Shown piece by piece: positions 16,213 to 24,240 of a stretch of 64,000 bases of DNA. This stretch comes from Flavobacterium caeni (GTDB taxonomy: Bacteria > Bacteroidota > Bacteroidia > Flavobacteriales > Flavobacteriaceae): contig NZ_FMVF01000015.1 of assembly GCF_900101895.1 (NCBI RefSeq), positions 35,565 through 99,564 on the forward strand, in the 5' to 3' direction. The notes under the pieces were generated by a model. It worked only from the letters and a program-made list of their open reading frames with translations. It was not told the origin of the DNA and made no database searches. The position numbers were made by a program, and so were the translations under genes. How positions within the stretch are numbered: position 1 is the first letter of the stretch; every line of letters starts with the position of its first letter.

Positions 16213-17976
16213 TTAATTCTTGACAAACCTATTTTGAGAGGTGCCGCGATCGGAAATGACCTGAATCATGTAGCTTCCCGTTGCCAATTTCGAAATGTCG
16301 AGTTGCGAAATACCCTCGCCGGTTTGCATGAGCATCAATTTTCCCGACAGGTCGAATACCCTAGCCGAGGTAATCCGCCTGCCGTCCTTGGCTTTGATGT
16401 TCAGGATGTTGTTGGCTGGATTGGGATAAATCCTAAAATCGATCGGCGCGGTTTCGAAACTGCCCACCTTGAGCCCCTGCCCTTCCGTAATCGTAATGAA
16501 TTGGTTATTCGATACGTTCGTAAAGACCTCATCGGCGGTTGTCGATGGCCAATCGACCGTGATCGATGTGATCGTGGCCGCATCGCCCAAACCAAAATGC
16601 GCGCGCAAGTCATTTTGCGAGCAGTAGCCGCTTTGTGCCGATATTTCGCGCATTTGGGTCACTTCTTCGCCATTGATCGTGGCCGTCACCCGTATCTTGG
16701 CGCCGATCGCCGATCGATTGGCCAACGTCCCGACCAATTTGATCGTGATCCAATGGTTGGCGTTGCCGTCGTTGTGGTACAGCAAATCGTTGGCATCGAC
16801 ACCGGCGAAGGTGGTGGTCGCCACAGCCAAATCCTCGAAGCCGTCGTTGTCGTAGTCGCCGAACGCGCATCCGTAGGACCACGACAAATCGGTGGCGGGT
16901 GCCCCGATTTCTACTTTGGTGAACGTGCCGTTTCCGTTGTTGGTATACAGGAAATTGTTGAGCGGCGCGGCCACCGGATTGAACGCATTGGTCACAAACA
17001 AATCCAGATCGCCGTCGTTGTCTATGTCGCTCCACGCCGAGCTGAACGAATGTGAATTGGCCAGCGAAACCGGATCGGAAGTGATTTTGGTGAAATTGAA
17101 ATTGCCGTCGTTGCGGAACAGCGCATTGTTCGCGCCGTCGTTGCACAAATACACGTCGAGGTCGCCGTCGTTGTCGTAATCGCCCCAGCTGCTGCTCATG
17201 GTCGAGCCGCCGTTGGTGACCAATTCACCGGTTGAGATGCGCGTAAACGTCCCGCCGCCGTCGTTGCGGTACATCAGTTCGTTGTTGTTACCCGCGCCTT
17301 CAACCGTCACGAACAGATCGGCATCGCCGTCGTTGTCGATATCGGTCCAGTTCACCGACCGGCACCGTACGGTATTGAGCACCGGATCGCCCGTCAGGAT
17401 TTTGGTGAAATTGTTGCCGCCGTCGTTGTGGTACAATTGGTTGCGGCGTAGGTTCACCGTAGATCCGCTGCGCGTGACAAACAAATCGACCAGGCCGTCG
17501 TTGTCATAATCGCCCCACGAGGCCGTTTCGCTGTACCCGCCCGACGCAATCATGGGCTGCGTGGTTTGCTGCGCGAAATTCCCCGCGCCGTCGTTCAGGT
17601 AAAACATGTTGTCTTCGAGGTACCAGTTGACGACCACCGCATCGAGGTCGCCGTCGTTGTCGCAATCGGCAAAAGTGGCGCCGTCGCTCGGATTGCCGTC
17701 GTTTGTGATCGGGTCGGACGTGACAAGGGTGAAACCGCCGACCGTGTTGCGGAACAGCGCATTGTTCTGCCCTCCTGCTTTTCCGTTCGAGATGAACAGG
17801 TCCAGGTGGCCGTCGCCGTCTACATCTACCCAATTGACGCTTCGCGAATCGCCGGGCGTGGTGACGGGTGTGCCCGTGGTGATTTTGGTGAACGTTTGTG
17901 CGTGCGTTGCATAGGCCGCCATGAACGCGGCAAAAACCAATGCCCCTTTGCTTTTTTTGTGGTCAAATTGTTTCAT
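16213..17976 (-). CDS. FG-GAP/VCBS beta-propeller protein with UnbV (CRTAC1-type) domain and T9SS sorting domain
   Basis: A 587-residue secreted protein. The signal peptide ends near residue 26 (AAYATHAQ). Residues about 30-390 hold repeated calcium-binding units of the form W.D.DNDGD.DLFV (for example SVNWVDVDGDGHLDLFISN and SSWGDYDNDGDLDVYLCND), the FG-GAP/VCBS pattern of integrin-like propellers. An ASPIC/UnbV module follows (NHWITIKLVGTLANRSAIGA through YCSQNDLRAHFGLGDAATI). The C-terminus FRIYPNPANNILNIKAKDGR...RFVKN is a T9SS type A signal. The gene is monocistronic and divergent from the LytS kinase gene. The DNA has many short in-frame repeats encoding DNDGD. An adhesive or matrix role is inferred. 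Confidence 0.88.
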   Translation of the reverse strand: MKQFDHKKSKGALVFAAFMAAYATHAQTFTKITTGTPVTTPGDSRSVNWVDVDGDGHLDLFISNGKAGGQNNALFRNTVGGFTLVTSDPITNDGNPSDGATFADCDNDGDLDAVVVNWYLEDNMFYLNDGAGNFAQQTTQPMIASGGYSETASWGDYDNDGLVDLFVTRSGSTVNLRRNQLYHNDGGNNFTKILTGDPVLNTVRCRSVNWTDIDNDGDADLFVTVEGAGNNNELMYRNDGGGTFTRISTGELVTNGGSTMSSSWGDYDNDGDLDVYLCNDGANNALFRNDGNFNFTKITSDPVSLANSHSFSSAWSDIDNDGDLDLFVTNAFNPVAAPLNNFLYTNNGNGTFTKVEIGAPATDLSWSYGCAFGDYDNDGFEDLAVATTTFAGVDANDLLYHNDGNANHWITIKLVGTLANRSAIGAKIRVTATINGEEVTQMREISAQSGYCSQNDLRAHFGLGDAATITSITVDWPSTTADEVFTNVSNNQFITITEGQGLKVGSFETAPIDFRIYPNPANNILNIKAKDGRRITSARVFDLSGKLMLMQTGEGISQLDISKLATGSYMIQVISDRGTSQNRFVKN

Positions 17977-18152
17977 ATCGTTTGTCTTTTAAGGTTTTGC
18001 GTCATTAAAATTACACCAACGCTTTGGGTTGATTTTCAAAGTTCTACCGACAACCGCTTGCATCGGAATCAATGCCGTGCAACGCATACCGGCGCATTTG
18101 GTGGGGCGCAACCTGTTGTTCGTGTGTTGCAAACATCCGTTCATGTAGAAGC

Positions 18153-18184
18153 TTGTCGTCCAACCATATTATTCGCTATTTTTG
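18153..18184 (+). promoter_or_regulatory. Bacteroidota promoter of the lytS-like kinase gene
   Basis: TTG at 18153-18155, a 21-base spacer and a perfect TATTTTTG at 18177-18184. The ATG at 18189 follows only four bases later, implying a leaderless or nearly leaderless mRNA. Confidence 0.55.
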
Positions 18185-18188
18185 GCCT

Positions 18189-19295
18189 ATGAGCAAACGT
18201 GTGTGGTACCATATCGCCTTTTGGGTAGTGTACATACTTTACAAGAGTTACCTGAATTTTGATGCCGGATCGATGGGTAGCGATATCACATCGGCGTTTG
18301 CGTCGTTCCTTCAGGTGGTGTTGGTGCAGTTGGTTTTTGCGGGCGTCAAGATTCCGTTGGTGTATGCACTCTTTTGCGCCACCGACCGGTATCTGCAAAA
18401 ACGTGCCTCGGTCACCCAAACAATTATGTTGGTTGCATCGCTGTTCGCCGTAGCGATATTTTGTATGGTACTCGTGAACCACTTTGTCGTTTTCGGGATG
18501 ATCTACCAAATGCCTACCGAAGATTTACCGACGAGCCTTACCGCCGTCAAAAGCCTCAGTTATTGGTTTTTTATCCTTGCATTTGTAGGCGGGGTTGCCA
18601 TTTCGATCAAACTCGTGCGGTTGGGCATTGCGCAAAAAATCGAGGAGCAGGAATTGGTCAAAAAGAAACTCGAAATGGAATTGCAGTTTTTGAAGGCGCA
18701 ATCCAATCCACATTTTTTGTTCAATACGCTCAACAACATTTATGGCCTGGCGCGAAAGAACTCCGACAAAACGGCCGAAGTAGTGCTCAGGCTCTCGAGC
18801 ATGTTGCGGTACATGCTGTATGAAACCGCGCACGAATCGATCGCCATCGAACACGAGATCAAAATCATCGAAGACTATATCGAACTCGAGAAACTGCGTT
18901 ATTCCAATCGGCTCGACGTGGTGTTTCATCATTCGGTCGACAACAAACAGGAGAAGCTGGCGCCCTTGATACTGTTGCCTTTTGTAGAAAATGCGTTCAA
19001 GCACGGTGTGGGCGAATCGCGGTTCCGGAGCGAAATCAACATCAACCTTACGCTCAAGGACCAACGGCTCACATTTGTAGTCGCAAACTCGAAAGAAACG
19101 ACCGATAGCGAAGACAGCGAACCCAAGATTGGGCTGGCCAACATCAAACGTCAACTCGAACTGATTTATCCGGGCCACGAACTGGCCATCGACCAGACCT
19201 CCGACACATTCAAAGTAGCACTTAACATCGACCTCGCATGGAAAAATACAACTGTCTTATCGTTGAAGACGAACCGCTGGCCGCCGAAATTCTGA
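18189..19295 (+). CDS. LytS-type sensor histidine kinase (His_kinase PF06580 family)
   Basis: A 368-residue membrane sensor kinase. There are four hydrophobic segments in residues 8-145, then a short coiled coil, then the LytS/YehU phosphoacceptor segment LKAQSNPHFLFNTLNNIYGLA with His175. The ATPase part follows (PLILLPFVENAFKHGV for the N-box; IGLANIKRQLELIYPG for the G-box). The start ATG at 18189 was chosen because it sits right after a strong promoter; a longer frame from 18072 would span that promoter. The gene overlaps the LytTR response regulator by 58 bases, so they are translationally linked partners. T9SS cargo genes lie on both sides. Confidence 0.9.
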   Translation: MSKRVWYHIAFWVVYILYKSYLNFDAGSMGSDITSAFASFLQVVLVQLVFAGVKIPLVYALFCATDRYLQKRASVTQTIMLVASLFAVAIFCMVLVNHFVVFGMIYQMPTEDLPTSLTAVKSLSYWFFILAFVGGVAISIKLVRLGIAQKIEEQELVKKKLEMELQFLKAQSNPHFLFNTLNNIYGLARKNSDKTAEVVLRLSSMLRYMLYETAHESIAIEHEIKIIEDYIELEKLRYSNRLDVVFHHSVDNKQEKLAPLILLPFVENAFKHGVGESRFRSEININLTLKDQRLTFVVANSKETTDSEDSEPKIGLANIKRQLELIYPGHELAIDQTSDTFKVALNIDLAWKNTTVLSLKTNRWPPKF

Positions 19296-19942
19296 AAGAT
19301 TACGTAGACATGGTGCCGTTCCTGGATCTGGTAGCGGTTTGTCATGACGCAATCTATGCGATCGATGTGTTGCACCAGGAGAAAATCGACCTGATGTTTC
19401 TGGATCTCAACCTGCCCAAACTTAAAGGGTTCGACTTTCTCAAAACGCTTAAAAACCCACCGCAGGTGATCATCACGACGGCTTACCATGAGTATGCGCT
19501 CAAGGGCTATGAATTCAATGTTGTCGATTATTTGATGAAACCCATTGCGCTCGATCGTTTTCTGGTGGCGGTCAACAAACTCAAACAACCTACAGCGCCC
19601 TCCCCAACGCCAATGACATCACACGAAAAGGAACGTGCGTTTATGTTTTTTAATGTCGGCAAGAAAAAGGTCAAGGTTTATTTCGACGAAATCCTTTACA
19701 TCGAAAGCGTCAAGGAATACATCAACGTGGTGACTATAAACAATTCGGTGTCAGCTAAATTTCAGATGGGCCAAATCGAGGAACTGCTCCCCAAAGACCG
19801 CTTCCTCCGAATCCACCGCTCGTTTATCGCGGCCAAGGACAAAATCGATGCGTTTTCGGCCACCGACGTTGAGATCAACCGCAAGCTACTCCCTATCGGC
19901 CGAAGCTACAAAGAACTGGTGCTGTCTATCATCGAAAAATAA
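19238..19942 (+). CDS. LytTR-family response regulator
   Basis: A 234-residue DNA-binding response regulator. The receiver domain (1-120) has the acidic pair at E10-D11, phosphoacceptor D56 in IDLMFLDLNLPKLKG, T80/T81 and K101 in DYLMKPIALD. The C-terminal LytTR domain (about 130-232) contains FFNVGKKKVKVYFDEILYIE, RFLRIHRSFIA and LLPIGRSYKE. It is the cognate partner of the overlapping LytS-type kinase. LytTR proteins usually bind direct repeats upstream of a few local targets; the flanking secreted-protein genes are candidate targets, which is inference. Confidence 0.93.
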   Translation: MEKYNCLIVEDEPLAAEILKDYVDMVPFLDLVAVCHDAIYAIDVLHQEKIDLMFLDLNLPKLKGFDFLKTLKNPPQVIITTAYHEYALKGYEFNVVDYLMKPIALDRFLVAVNKLKQPTAPSPTPMTSHEKERAFMFFNVGKKKVKVYFDEILYIESVKEYINVVTINNSVSAKFQMGQIEELLPKDRFLRIHRSFIAAKDKIDAFSATDVEINRKLLPIGRSYKELVLSIIEK

Positions 19943-19968
19943 AAAACCTCCCGAAAAGGAGGTTTCTA
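19941..19968. terminator. Terminator between the LytTR gene and LRR paralogue 3
   Basis: AAACCTCC (19944-19951) and GGAGGTTT (19958-19965). The minus-strand transcript ends in a longer T-run, so it serves mainly the convergent LRR gene. Confidence 0.8.
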
Positions 19969-19987
19969 TGGTGAATCGATGTTTCGG

Positions 19988-22321
19988 TCAGCGTTTTAGG
20001 AATTGGAAATTGGCGGTGCCCTTGTTTGAAACTACCTTGATGAAGTAACTTCCTGTTTTGAGTCTTGAAACGTCGATGGCTTGCGTACCGTCTGCGTTCG
20101 GGACCGCGATCACGAGCTGCCCCAACGCATTGTATACCGCGACCGACGAAACGTCCATGGCGTTCTTGGCTTGAATGTGCAATAGATCGTCCGCCGGATT
20201 CGGATACACCGCAAAATGGTCCGAGAATGTAAAATCCTGCGCCTGCAACAACGCAATGGTGGTTACGGCAGGTTCGGTCACGATCGGATAATTGAAATCG
20301 AAATAAATGCTGGCCGTATTGCTGAACGTATCGCCCAACACCAGCGTCGGCTTGGTCTTGATCTTGAACACCACGTAGCCATCGTTGGCTTCTGGCCAAA
20401 ACGGCAACTGGATGTTCTCGAAAACAAACTCAACCCTGTTGCCGTCGATGCGGGTATAAAAATCATGGCTGCCATGTAGCGGAACAAGCGAAGCGACATC
20501 AAACTTGGCCGGATCGATCATGTCCTTGACCACGATATTTTGCGCAAATCCCGTCCCCGTATTCTCAAAGCGAATCTGGTAATGGACGTAGTCGCCCACT
20601 GCCGACGGCGCAATGGTAGGTCCTTCAAGACAAATCTTATCGTTCGGGTCGAACGAATTGACCACGGTTTGTACCAACACCGCACTGTTGTTTTCGGGCG
20701 TTTCATCGGTTTGCGATGTGGCGATTGATGCCGAGAAATCGAGTACATCGCCTCCGTTGAGCGGCGGATTCTCCATTGGCGTGTTCAGGTTGAACACCGC
20801 TCCTATTTCGAGTCTTTGGAACGGTTCGAGGTTGGTGAAATTCCAAGTCAACGAATTACTGGTTTGCGAAGCCACTGCCGGATTGGCGGTCAAAAAATCC
20901 ATCACGTTGCCCTCGAACTGCAACGTAACGCTACCCGATTGGATTTGGTTGCCGTTGTTTTTGACGATAAGGCTGTAGGCCGAATCAAATCCGGGAATAG
21001 CAGAAAGGAATGGCAACAACACGAGTTCAAGATCAGGATGCGACCCGTTGGCCGTGATACAGAAGTTTTGCGTAAGCGGGCTCGGCATGGTTGGGAAGTT
21101 GGCTACAAAACTGGCCGGGTTCACATTAAAATAAGATGGGTACTCGAGTATGGGCGTAACCGTATGCGCTCCCGCGCTGACCGGCAACGAATAGTCACCC
21201 GACTGGTTCGATATGAACGTGCCCGAGCCCGCAGTCGAGGAAATGTTGAACTTGAGGTTGGGCGCAATGTTGTTAGACATACCGCAATCGGCCAAAACAT
21301 TGGCCTGTCTGTTGTTGCCTGAAATCGTGTAAAAAACACCACCCGGATTGAACGTACAATACGAATTGACATGGCACCCGATCGGATTGTAGGCGTTCAC
21401 GTTGTCTTGTACGCTGTTGAGTTCGGCCTCGTCGGCGCAAATGTACTCGAGTTGCGGACATCCGCTGAACCACATCGATTCGGTGCGTCCGTTTTTCATG
21501 AAAATGTACTTGAGGTTCGGGCTGTTGATCGCAAAAACGTGATCGAGCGCGATGAGTCCCGATACGTCGAGCGTAGTCACCTGTGTGTTGTTCATCGTCA
21601 AACTGGTGAGTGTCGGGAAATCGTTGAGAAAACCCAGATCGGTAAACGGGTTGTTGTTGAACACAAAATAACGCAAGGCACCCAGGCCCGAAAAATTCAC
21701 CGAGGACAATTGGTTCGATTGGATGTCCAATTCATACAAATTCGGCAAATTGGTAAGGCTGATGCTGGTAAGCAATCCCTCGCCAAAAAAAAGCCGTTCT
21801 ACGGTAGGCATGTTCGAAACCGACAGGCTCGTCAACTGCGTCCCCCACATGTTGCAATCGATGAGCGTGGGCCAATTCGACAAATCGAGCGACGCAATCG
21901 GGTTGCCGCCCGCGGTCAGGTATTGAATGTTGGGCGCCCCGATGTTGTCGATGCTCGTCAGGTTGTTGTCGTTGACATTGAGTAAAATCAAGTTGTTGAG
22001 TGCATGGAGGTCGACCGCGCCAATGTTGTTGTAATGCGCATACAGTTGTTCGAGCGCCGTAAAATGCTCGATGCCCGCAATGCTCGAAATAGATGCATCG
22101 CCTACATTGAGGTATTTGAGGTTTTGCACTTCGGCCACTTCGATTTGCCCGTCGTTGTTGGTGTCGATCTTGACATTGGTCCCGATGGGATTCTGGGCGA
22201 CGGTATTCCAGGTTTGGGCCGTCAGTAATTTGGCCTTGAAATTAGGGTCCGGAAAGTTGATGACCTGCGCCGAAGCACCAGCCGCACCCAAGGCGAAAAG
22301 CAACGTGTACAGTTTTTTCAT
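19988..22321 (-). CDS. Large LRR surface protein with EF-hand loop, DUF11-like domain and T9SS sorting domain (paralogue 3)
   Basis: A 777-residue secreted protein. The signal peptide is MKKLYTLLFALGAAGASAQ and the EF-hand loop DTNNDGQIEVAE spans residues 53-64. A divergent LRR region lies at about 75-310. An immunoglobulin-like middle follows (about 330-540). A domain beginning NSFDPNDKICLEGPTIAP includes HYQIRFENTGTGFAQNIVVK and GDTFSNTASIYFDFNYPIVT, a DUF11-like or DUF7619-type module (about 545-690). The C-terminus FAVYPNPADDLLHIQAK...NFQFLKR is a T9SS type A signal. The C-terminal module is far more similar to paralogue 4 than are the LRR parts. Confidence 0.87.
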   Translation of the reverse strand: MKKLYTLLFALGAAGASAQVINFPDPNFKAKLLTAQTWNTVAQNPIGTNVKIDTNNDGQIEVAEVQNLKYLNVGDASISSIAGIEHFTALEQLYAHYNNIGAVDLHALNNLILLNVNDNNLTSIDNIGAPNIQYLTAGGNPIASLDLSNWPTLIDCNMWGTQLTSLSVSNMPTVERLFFGEGLLTSISLTNLPNLYELDIQSNQLSSVNFSGLGALRYFVFNNNPFTDLGFLNDFPTLTSLTMNNTQVTTLDVSGLIALDHVFAINSPNLKYIFMKNGRTESMWFSGCPQLEYICADEAELNSVQDNVNAYNPIGCHVNSYCTFNPGGVFYTISGNNRQANVLADCGMSNNIAPNLKFNISSTAGSGTFISNQSGDYSLPVSAGAHTVTPILEYPSYFNVNPASFVANFPTMPSPLTQNFCITANGSHPDLELVLLPFLSAIPGFDSAYSLIVKNNGNQIQSGSVTLQFEGNVMDFLTANPAVASQTSNSLTWNFTNLEPFQRLEIGAVFNLNTPMENPPLNGGDVLDFSASIATSQTDETPENNSAVLVQTVVNSFDPNDKICLEGPTIAPSAVGDYVHYQIRFENTGTGFAQNIVVKDMIDPAKFDVASLVPLHGSHDFYTRIDGNRVEFVFENIQLPFWPEANDGYVVFKIKTKPTLVLGDTFSNTASIYFDFNYPIVTEPAVTTIALLQAQDFTFSDHFAVYPNPADDLLHIQAKNAMDVSSVAVYNALGQLVIAVPNADGTQAIDVSRLKTGSYFIKVVSNKGTANFQFLKR

Positions 22322-22454
22322 GTTTGCAGTTTGATGGGTAAATGTATGAAAATATACTAACGCTCAAACATTTGCCCGCAATCGATCCGTCTTTTGCCGA
22401 AGAACGCTTGGGATTCATTGTTGGTTTGTTGATATTTGTAGTAAACGACCGCCC

Positions 22455-24221
22455 ATGAAACTGCTCTGGAAATACATGCGCCCGTATTCGAAATGGGTTG
22501 CGCTGTCGCTTATACTGGCGGGATTGGCGCAAATCCTTGCGTTGTACGACCCGATTATTTTTGGGAAAATCATCGACATTTACACCCAAAACGATTCATC
22601 AGCCACGACACAGCAACAATTCGACCAGACCTATCGGTTGCTTTTGATAGCCATCGCGATTGCCATCGCCTCAAGGCTGCTGATGTCGTTCAAGGACTAC
22701 TATCTCAGGATGGTCGTACAAAAATTCGGGCTCGAGATCTTTAACGATGGGCTCCGGCAAACGCTCAGGCTGCCCTACCAGGAATTCGAAACGCAAAGCA
22801 GCGGTGAAATTTTATCGATATTGCAAAAAGTGCGCGCCGACAACGAAAAATTCATCTCGTCGTTCATCAACATTTTGTTTTCGTCGCTCGTGGGTGTCGG
22901 ATTTTTGTTGTGGTATGCAGCCACCAAACACTGGGCATTGATCCCGATTTTCATTGTGGGCGTGGTCGTCCTTGGCGGATTGACGAGCATCCTGAGCCGA
23001 TCGATCAAAGACTTGCAACGCTCGCTGATTCGGCAAAACCGGCAAATGAGCGGTACCATCACCGAGAGCCTGCGCAACATCGAACTCGTTAAAAGCCTCG
23101 GACTCACCTACCCCGAAATCCGGCGGCTGCGCACGCACACGCAGGAAATCTACGACCTCGAAATGGCCAAGGTCAAAAAGGTCCGGACGCTGTCGTTTTT
23201 TCAAGGCGGGATCCTGATACTGCTCAAACAATCGATTTTATTCATGTTACTTTGGCTGATCTTTCACCGCATCCTCACGCCGGGCGAGCTGATTTCGATG
23301 CAATTCATCTCGACGGGCATCATCGGGCCGTTACAGGATTTGGGCGGCATCATCCTGTCGTTCCGCGAAGCCGAAACATCGCTGCAATTGTTCGAGGAAT
23401 TGATGCAAAAAGAAACCGAATTCCGCCCCGAAGAACCCGTAGAGGTTGGCGAAATCGAAAAACTCGAATTCAACAACGTATCGTTTACGCACAAAAATGC
23501 GTCCTTCAAGGCCATCGACTCGATTTCGTTCAAGGCTTCGCTGGGCGATACGATTGCGTTTGTAGGCCCGTCGGGTTCGGGCAAGTCGACGCTCGTCAAA
23601 TTGCTTGTGGGGCTCTATCGTCCCGGCGAGGGCGATATTTTGTACGACGGCATCTCGATACGCGACTTGCGCTACAACCGCATCCGACGCCAATTGGGAT
23701 TCGTGACGCAGGACACGCAATTGTTTTCGGGTACCATACGCGAAAACCTGACGTTTGTCAAACCCGACGCCACCGACGAAGAACTGCACGACGCGCTGCA
23801 AAAGGCATCGGCCACGACGCTATTGACGGGTTCCGACAAAGGCCTCGACGCCATCTTGGGCGAAAACGGACGCAAACTTTCGGGCGGCGAAAAACAACGG
23901 CTTTCGATTGCGCGCGCGTTGATCCGCAAACCCAGATTGCTGATTTTTGACGAGGCGACCTCGGCGCTCGATTCGATCACCGAACGACAAATCACCGAAA
24001 CCGTACGCGAAATCTCGGCCGACAAACAGCAAATCACGATCGCCATCGCGCACCGGCTTTCGACCATCATGCACTCGGACACGATTTATGTGCTCGAACG
24101 TGGCAAGGTGGTCGAACACGGCTCGCACGATGAACTGTTGGACGCCAAGGGGTTGTACTTTGCGATGTGGCGTCAGCAAATCGGGGAGCGCAATGTACTT
24201 TCGTCGGAAGCCGAAGTGTGA
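22455..24221 (+). CDS. ABC transporter, fused permease/ATPase (exporter type)
   Basis: A 588-residue half-transporter with an N-terminal six-helix ABC exporter transmembrane domain (about 1-310) and a C-terminal nucleotide-binding domain. Visible motifs are Walker A GPSGSGKSTLVKLL, the Q-loop FVTQDTQLFSGTIRENL, the signature LSGGEKQRLSIARAL, Walker B LLIFDEATSALDS and the H-loop AIAHRLSTI. It probably works as a homodimer exporting a lipid, peptide or drug; the substrate cannot be predicted. The gene is monocistronic and divergent from paralogue 3. A near-consensus -7 box (GATATTTG) lies shortly upstream. Confidence 0.93.
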   Translation: MKLLWKYMRPYSKWVALSLILAGLAQILALYDPIIFGKIIDIYTQNDSSATTQQQFDQTYRLLLIAIAIAIASRLLMSFKDYYLRMVVQKFGLEIFNDGLRQTLRLPYQEFETQSSGEILSILQKVRADNEKFISSFINILFSSLVGVGFLLWYAATKHWALIPIFIVGVVVLGGLTSILSRSIKDLQRSLIRQNRQMSGTITESLRNIELVKSLGLTYPEIRRLRTHTQEIYDLEMAKVKKVRTLSFFQGGILILLKQSILFMLLWLIFHRILTPGELISMQFISTGIIGPLQDLGGIILSFREAETSLQLFEELMQKETEFRPEEPVEVGEIEKLEFNNVSFTHKNASFKAIDSISFKASLGDTIAFVGPSGSGKSTLVKLLVGLYRPGEGDILYDGISIRDLRYNRIRRQLGFVTQDTQLFSGTIRENLTFVKPDATDEELHDALQKASATTLLTGSDKGLDAILGENGRKLSGGEKQRLSIARALIRKPRLLIFDEATSALDSITERQITETVREISADKQQITIAIAHRLSTIMHSDTIYVLERGKVVEHGSHDELLDAKGLYFAMWRQQIGERNVLSSEAEV

Positions 24222-24240
24222 CAATAATTCCCTGATCGTT

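Noticed and set aside
16700..17870. Regularly spaced short repeats resembling a CRISPR-like array
   Set aside because: The repeats are in frame and encode calcium-binding loops of an FG-GAP protein. Spacing is irregular and no cas genes are present.
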